From contig BJKQ01000014.1 in assembly GCA_006538405.1 (NCBI GenBank), positions 372,001-436,000 of the forward strand: a stretch of DNA of 64,000 nucleotides. The letters run 5' to 3'. The DNA is from Hansfordia pulvinata. Taxonomy: Eukaryota > Ascomycota > Sordariomycetes > Xylariales. A program made the translations under genes and the position numbers. Position 1 is the stretch's first letter. Each line of letters starts with the position of its first letter. Positions 57,381-64,000 of this stretch are shown here, piece after piece. The notes beneath the pieces were generated by a model that saw only the letters and a list, made by a program, of their open reading frames with translations, was not told the DNA's origin and made no database searches.

Positions 57381-60300
57381 AGGAAAGACCACGATGATTG
57401 CTTCTCCGGCGCTACCCAAACTTGCCCTTGCCATCTCAATCCGGCACCTTTCGCGAACCTCTGGCACGGGCCATCGACCACGGCTTGGTCTAATCGCTCG
57501 CCTGGTGTTTCATCTACGGTACTGAGTGGGGGCACTTCCGTCTTTACGAACGATCCGAAAGGGTGGAGTGGAGAGTCGATCTCCGCGCCGACCCGAACTC
57601 GTCGCGGGCCCCGAGAACCTTGAACCCAGCCTGGGCCTTCACCACTGGGGCCTTCTATCATGTCAATACCGAGCACCCGCACGCGAACAATTGCGGACGG
57701 CAGCTTCAGAGTGTTGATGCGGCGCTTTTTTTTTTCTTCCCTTTCTTACTGTCTCCATCCACGATCCCTAGCTGGGGAACATCCCCAATTTTTCCTACCT
57801 GCTCCGTACCATCCAGAACGAATTCGAAACGAACACCCCACGACGGACACCCCACGGCATATACGATAGCATTTCAATGACAAGTCATTGACTGGAGTTT
57901 TCACTTTCTGGCCTCGGAGGCGGTGGCGGGGAGGCACATTGTTTTGGTTTCCCTTGGTTGTCGGTTATGATGCGACGGATATACCCACACCTTTCTTCTT
58001 GTCTTGATCTTGCCCGGGCGGCTGAAACCGCCCAGATGAATATACGAATATGAAGCTGCCTTGTGCACTCGGATGCAATGGTGTGACTCTGGCGCTGGTA
58101 TAGTGTGAACACGGCAGCGGGGCAGCTTGTTGAGTTGTGCTGAGGGTGTTACAAACATCACAGTATTGCGGGGAGCTCTGCATCAGGCAACGGCTGCGAC
58201 TTGGCTACGACGTATGTTGTGTGTGTGTGTGTTGATGTCTATGGTTGGGAATAGCGCTCAGATCTGATCTTCCATCTGCCCCCGGGCGGAAAGCGGCCGA
58301 GCACGGCAGTTCATTGCCAGGTACTCGTCTTGCCCCAGACTGGGTGGGCGATTACGAACATGTCCCGCTCGATCCCTGCCGCTCGGGGATTTTCAACTTG
58401 GCCATACGAGCCCGGGGGCGATCGGACCTTTAATCTATTCCAGGCGCTCTAGGGGGGTTTTCTTGCAGATTCGCACACTGACCTGCTTGTCACCGAAGGC
58501 AACAGCCGAAGTCAAGGTTGCGTAGCGGAGACATGGACTGGAAATAGCTACCGGGCTCAGCAAAGGGGGCAGACCCTTGCGACCTTTCGGCCGCCCTTGG
58601 TGCGCCGGCAATCGAGCGGACTTGCGCTCTTTTTCTTTTGCCGACGGAAATCACCTGCTTCTGAGCAGGCTTGCTCGCGCGCGCGCGATCCCACCCTGAT
58701 CAGGGACCCGAGGCAGGGTATTGTCCGGGGTGTGTTTGTTTGTCCCTATCCAACCCCCTTGGCGGTGTTGGTCCCGGCAAGGCAGAGAGGTAGATACCGT
58801 GCCCATGGTAAGCAGCCTGCTCTGAGCCCCGGGCTTGTTTTCAAGTCTTCTCTCCCTGTCCCCTCACCCCCGGCCCAGTTCGTGATTCATCGAGGGCGCA
58901 CTCCGCCTTCCTTGCTTTGCACCCTCACTGGCCCCCGGACCCCGGCCCCCGCGGTCCCGAAATCTCGCTATCGAAGCGAGGGGCCAGGGGGATAGAGGGG
59001 GGATACGGGTCGTGACCGCTTGCAGATGTGTCCTCGTGCCGATGCTGCATCCACCACGAGCCAACCCATCACCATCGCGTCCTTTATGCGTTTCTCCCCC
59101 CCGAGGATCGTTTGGGCCAGGAGGTCTCTTGCTCCTCTGCAGTGCAGACCACGGGCCACAGGGCTCGGAAGGGATGGTGGTCATCGGTGTGCCCATTACG
59201 TTCTGGGCCGCGAAACAGGGAAAGAATGCTCTCATGCAGCGACGGAAGGGTGAAATGGGGGGCACGAACACGTGCATTACGAACGGCCGTGATAGTGATT
59301 GTGTGATCCTGCCCTGTCCTCTCCGAATCCACAGCGCTCTCCTTATCTCTCCCCTCTCTCTCTCCCTCCCTCCCTTCTCTCTCTCCCCCCCTGGTCTCCG
59401 CGGCCGCGGGACATTCCGAGCACCGTCCTTTCCCCCTGGTCCTGGCCGGATGGCGTGCAGTACTCGTAGAGCACGCGAACCGATCGGCACCGAGGCAGCT
59501 CTTTGTCCCCTCCTGCTTATTAGGCGCCTTTGGTCAGCGCGGGTAAACTGGCTTGACCTCTAGGAAAGGGCGGGGTTCATCGATTTCATAAGCGTCACCT
59601 GCATGAGGGTGGTGAGTAGGTACTCACCCTCTGTCCCGTGGCGAGAGGGGGCGTGATATGTGCATTTGGTGGCTCGAAAAGCGGATTTTGCCGCTGGCAT
59701 GGGGGGGGGGGCCACCGAGCAGTCTTGTTCCGCCCTCCCCTCGGGTCACTTGCCGCAGGCGCCGTGATGTCGAGAGGGATGCCGCTGCCGCTGCCGCTGC
59801 CAGAGAATGGTTGATGTCGCCAACTCTGCAACCTGCTCTACTCTCCCTTCTCTACCGGAGCCTCTCGCTTCTGGTGGCGTGGTGTCGCTCGACTGACACG
59901 AGGGGAGGCAACAAGCTTGCGTCATAGCCGTGAGCGGCGCGAGATTAGCCCCTGGTGGCTTTACGCCGCCTTGCGTGCGCCGCGCTGTCGTAGCCTGCCG
60001 GGCCGGACCTGCCGAGGAACAACTTGTGAGGCCCAGGCTGTGAGGAAGACGAACTTGGGCAAACCCCGAGCCGAGGACTTGGGACTGAAACCGACCGTGC
60101 TTGGGAAATCCATTCCAAGCGACATGGCGTACTGGCGACGGGCAGGCCAACCTTAGGGAGCGAATGAATACAACACGGGAGATATTAACACATTGATACT
60201 GGTCGTCATTAGTGCCCCTCGTGTCATGGTAGCCGACTCGGGCTGCTGGGTCTATGTATCTTACACATTCCTACCTCATTGTGAAGTGCAAACTTACGTG

Positions 60301-61077
60301 TACCTCCTGAAGAAGTCCAATAGGGACAACTACTGCAAGTGAGGCGTACTTGTTGCATGGGTGTTGAGCTGGTGCAATGATGGAGTAGTCCACTCAAGGT
60401 AATCAATTGACGCCACGTTCAACGTGAATATGCGCTTGACGCGTCGGGGTGGAGACGGCCGGTGCGAGAGTCCGCTCCGGTCGTCGGCGCTGAGCTGAGG
60501 TTCGGAGCGGCGCCGGAGGTGGAGGTGGGGCCGGGGCCGGGGCCGGAGGTATGGATACCTGACTTGTAGCATGCCTCCGTAGTATGTAAGGTACCTAAGG
60601 CATAGAGGGGCTGACTCTACAGGGCACCTGCAGCGCTTCAGCAGCCCGCAGCGCCTAGAAAACCCCCCTGTGACGTGGGCTCACTAGCCCTCCAGTCCAG
60701 CCCTGGAGCCTGAGGTCCTCCCTACTGGGGGCCAGTCTGGAGTGGGGCATTGCCCTGTGCTGCCCGAACGCACGGCTCGGTTGTTCTCATCAGTGGTCGG
60801 CGCGTCTCGAGTGGTACAGCTCGACTGGACGCGAATCCCCGTCGCGCCGACCACTCTTCAGCTTCTCCCCGCCTTCCGTCCCGACACAACGAACAGCCCG
60901 AACATCCCGCCCACGCCGCGAGACGACACGACACGATTACGGCACGACACGGCAATACACGGCACAGACGAGGGCGCCATCCACTGCGCATCACCATCAT
61001 CCATCCATCCACCCCGGCCCGAACCCAGCCAGACAACCACCACAGCCATCACCACCCGCGCCGGTCGGCCACCCCTC
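57381..61077. other. Intergenic region
   Basis: No gene is supported in 3.7 kb. Short features: T/C-rich 3' flank at 57727-57760, GT repeat at 58212-58232, alternating GC at 58676-58687, CT repeats at 59340-59395, a G-run at 59701-59710, and a GGCCGG-rich stretch at 60520-60550. Positions 60740-61077 form the leader of the Dpb4 gene and are open in the same frame as it. Confidence 0.45.
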
Positions 61078-62399
61078 ATGCCTCCCCGTAAAAGCGACAC
61101 GGCCAAGCGCGGCGACGGCCCCGCTGCCACCACCATGGCCAAGTTCGCCCTTGTCGACGGGCCCCCATCAGCTCCTTCGCCCGCCGCGCCCAGCCCCGCC
61201 GTCGCTTCCACTCCCGCTGCCCCCGCCGCCGCCGCCGCTGCCGCCTCAGATGCCGACCCCTCTCGGCGCACAAGCGAGTCCGTCCAGCCCGCCTCGGCCT
61301 CGGCCTCAGCCCACGCCACCACCACCACCGTCGAGGTCAGTCAGCCGCGCCTCCCGACTCTCTCTCTCTGCTCCACCCGCCGCGCCTCCATGCTCACCAT
61401 CCTCTCCCTTCCCACAGGACCTCAACCTGCCCAAGTCGATAGTGACGCGCTTGGCCAAGGGCGTCCTGCCCCCCAACACCCAGATCCAGGCCAACGCCGT
61501 CCTGGCCATGACCAAGAGCGCCACCGTCTTCATCAACCACCTGGCCAACGCGTACGTCCTTCCCCTTCTGCCTGTGGACCACCTCCACCTTCCCGAGCGG
61601 AGCGCTGACTCTGGGCTCCCCCCCCCCCCTCTCCGGCCCCTCCCGCAGCGCAAACGAGCACACGCAGAGTGCCAACAAGAAGACCATCATGCCCAATGAC
61701 GTATTCGACGCCCTCGAGGACACCGAGTTCTCCTTTATGCGCGAGCGCCTCGAGGCCGAGTTCAAGAGTGAGCCCCCCCTCCGCGCGTTGTTCCCCGCCC
61801 CAGCATCCCAACCACGCCTTTCCCCAGAACCGACGAGAAGTGAAAAAGAGAGACGAAGACTAATCCGGTGGCCGCTCCCCAACCCCCTACCGCGCACCAG
61901 AATTCAACGAGGTCCAGACCAGCAAGCGCACCACGTACCGCAAGAAAGTCGCCGCCGCCAAGACCGGCAAGCCCGAGGGCGACGACCCCGACGCCTCCTC
62001 CCTCCTGTCCGCCGCCGCCGCCGGCGCCGCCGCCGGGGGGGGCCGGACGCCAAATCTTCCTCGGCCGGGGCCGCCGCCGCCGCGCCGCCGTCCGCCAAGA
62101 AGCAGAAGCCCAACTCGGCCGACGAGTCCGCCATGGACGTCGACCCCGCCGACACCACGGCCGCCGACGAGACGCGCGACGCGAGCGACCCGGACTCGGA
62201 CCAGGAGAACCACGGTGAGGACGACGACGACGACGACGAAGACGAAGACGACAACGTGCCCGAGGACGAGGAGGACGACGACGACGATGACGAGGGGGCT
62301 GAGGGCGGCAACGACGACACGCAGGGTGATGCCCTGGAGGAGCGGGAGGCGCGCGACGACGGCGACGAGGCCCTCGACGAAGGCGGGGAGAGCGATTAG
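61078..62399 (+). CDS. DPB4: DNA polymerase epsilon subunit D / Dpb4-like histone-fold protein
   Basis: H2B-like histone-fold subunit of DNA polymerase epsilon (pairs with Dpb3), in many eukaryotes also part of CHRAC-type remodellers; nuclear. Exons 61078-61335, 61418-61551, 61649-61767 and 61901-62399; introns of 82, 97 and 133 bases with standard borders; about 336 aa. The N terminus MPPRKSDTAKRGDG fits the family and fixes the start. The fold: LPKSIVTRLAKGVLPPNTQI, QANAVLAMTKSATVFINHLA, then KTIMPNDVFDALEDTEFSFM and FNEVQTSKRTTYRKKV. The C-terminal tail is very acidic (Asp/Glu runs), as in other Dpb4 proteins. In the last exon the G run 62035-62042 has eight G; nine are needed to join AAAGGG to PDAKSSSAGAAAAAPPSAKK and reach TAG at 62397-62399. 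A straight read gives an Arg/Thr-rich tail instead. Confidence 0.9.
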
Positions 62400-62414
62400 C
62401 GGCCTTGCTTGCGG

Positions 62415-62429
62415 TGGTGTGTGTGTGTG

Positions 62430-62472
<43 letters not shown>
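62415..62472. repeat. GT microsatellite in the Dpb4 3' UTR, one interruption
   Basis: GT repeat broken once by GCAT near 62429. It begins about 15 bases after the stop codon. Confidence 0.92.
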
Positions 62473-64000
62473 ACGCCCGGTGGTCCACAGCGAAACGGGC
62501 CCTTCTTTCTACTTTCCCTCCACGATAAGCTTCTCTTTTCCAAGAGACGGAGAAAAAAATATATCTTGCATAGCGCCGGCGCGTCAAAGGATCTTTAGGG
62601 GGGCGGGGGCTGTCGAAAAAGCGGCCGCGTATCTGAAACGCAAGCATGAACAAAAAAAAGTCTGGCCCAGGGGGTTGCGGACCGATGCGAGTGAGCGAAA
62701 GGGGGCAATAAGATATGCTGCAGTGTGGCTCGCCGACACAGACGGCTCGGGTTGCGCTCCTAGAGGCAGGCCATCACAGGTCTGCCTCGAGTCTTGGCGC
62801 GCAGTAAACCCGAAGGACATAAGAGCAGGCCAGATCATGACGATTTGCGAAAACACATTGGGCGTCCAGCATAGCGGTAAACATTCGATGACTGCCGAGC
62901 TGCTGCCTGATGAGACTGCTTCCGGGCCCATCGCTTGCTTTCCTCCAGTCTCTGCCCTGGTCTGGCTCAAGAAGCATGCCCAACCAGCAAGATTGCGAAA
63001 ATGGATGGAGCTAGCCATGGAGGATTTACTCCCATCACAGAGGGCTCAGCAAGTCGAAGAGGGCTTCTGAGCTCGAAAAGAAGGGGAAGATCAAAACGAA
63101 GTCTTTCTCTTTGCCGACAAAACTTATTCCAGTAGAAGTCCTATTACATTTAATCCCATAGATGTGAAGTCCGTAGGAAGTCACATGTCGCGCGCGTCGG
63201 TCTCAGCGAGAACGATGGCGTATCGACAAATACATGAAGGTCCCTGATATCATTGCGCAAATCCCAGGCATATCCTTTGTTCCCAATCCGTAGACCCGAC
63301 CAAATTTGTGGCGTGCGCGCTGTGAAAAAAAAAAACCAAGAAAGGTAAGTAACAAACGTTGTTCCAGATTGACCAGCGAACAAATCGGACAAGGGAAGAC
63401 AAAAGAGACCGTTACAAATGGAATAGCACCCATGACTTAAACCAAGTACATAGAGTGCTCCTCCGCCCTGCCCGGATTGGCAGAAGGTCATACAAAACCA
63501 TGTGCGGCGTCATCTTACCGAAAGTGTCTGGACGTCGAAGTACTTACAAGGCGGAAATGGCGAAATCCACAGATGGAGACCCGTGCGAAGCTGAATGACA
63601 ACTGTACGCGGTCACCCGATCCCTCCTCGAGCAGCCTGGTGATCCTCAAAAGACGGACACAGCCGCGGTGCCGGGAAGGATGAGTGACAGCCGTTTGATC
63701 TGACCGAGTGCATTGCTGCGTAATGGCCGGCGACCAAAAAATCTCCAGCTCACGAGAGCTGAAGCTGTGGGGGTATCCTGATAAGAAAAGAGAGCTCAGC
63801 CATCGCCGAGCCTCGCTGGGGATATCGCCAAGTTCCAGTGCCCTGGGAGCATGGGCTCGCGAAAGACAGCCTCGTCACAAGAGGTCATAAAGGATTGCAG
63901 ACGCAACATGGACACAAAGGAGTTCGCGGCCCAGCATTTCCCCGGGAAATCAACAGACTATTGCGAAACCGCATCTTTGCTCTCTTCTCCTCCCTTTCCC
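62473..64000. other. Right-end region without a supported gene
   Basis: Contains the Dpb4 3' flank. A minus-strand frame at 63018-62584 (144 codons) and a plus frame to 63070 are open but show no family or clear coding bias. The sequence may contain the edge of a gene lying beyond the window; I cannot support one. Confidence 0.4.

Noticed and set aside
62584..63018. 144-codon minus-strand frame beside the Dpb4 3' end
   Set aside because: No family, signal peptide or promoter recognised; overlaps another open frame on the + strand.

Overview
The window is nuclear DNA of a filamentous ascomycete (Pezizomycotina, most likely a Sordariomycete). The genes are GC-rich and split by short GT..AG introns of about 75-135 bases. 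The families are fungal: a PHD/SET protein of the Set3 type, DUF3176, a bHLH regulator with a fungal N terminus, Dpb4, and several secreted proteins with no recognised family. Intergenic DNA is rich in pyrimidine tracts, microsatellites and TACC/GTA-rich palindromes. No rRNA, tRNA, CRISPR array or intact transposon was recognised.

Layout. 1-4322: long pyrimidine-rich leader and a Set3-like chromatin protein (+). 5630-9243: multi-exon hypothetical gene (-), whose putative long first intron holds a block of about 1.25 kb almost without CpG. 11.4-12.7 kb: decayed DUF3176 membrane-protein gene (+). 13822-14327: small secreted protein (+). 15330-16955: DUF3445/heme-dependent oxidative N-demethylase-like protein (+). 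17621-19015: secreted protein (+), followed by decayed coding DNA. 21037-22504 (-) and 23704-24733 (+): a divergent pair, a probable PD-(D/E)XK-like protein and an unrecognised protein. 24.7-29.4 kb: gene-poor. 29431-30020 (+) and 31030-31494 (-): two convergent cysteine-containing secreted proteins. 33013-34545 (-): prolyl 4-hydroxylase-like dioxygenase. 35718-36814 (-): zinc alcohol dehydrogenase. 43859-45147 (+): bHLH transcription factor. 45.1-56.5 kb: no gene seen. 56526-57380 (+): single-pass membrane protein. 61078-62399 (+): Dpb4-like histone-fold protein.

The genes do not form one pathway. Housekeeping chromatin and replication genes sit beside accessory genes: small secreted proteins, pseudogenes and uncharacterised fungal families.

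Two structural signals stand out. First, nine of the thirteen protein genes need exactly one extra base, usually in a C or G run, to restore a coherent frame; the direction is always the same, which points to homopolymer compression in the assembly. Second, positions 7590-8843 contain only four CpG dinucleotides, with none at 7795-8579, while the rest of the window is CpG-rich. A third signal is the octamer TACGAGTA, found 22 times by eye, all outside genes and all right of 23.2 kb.
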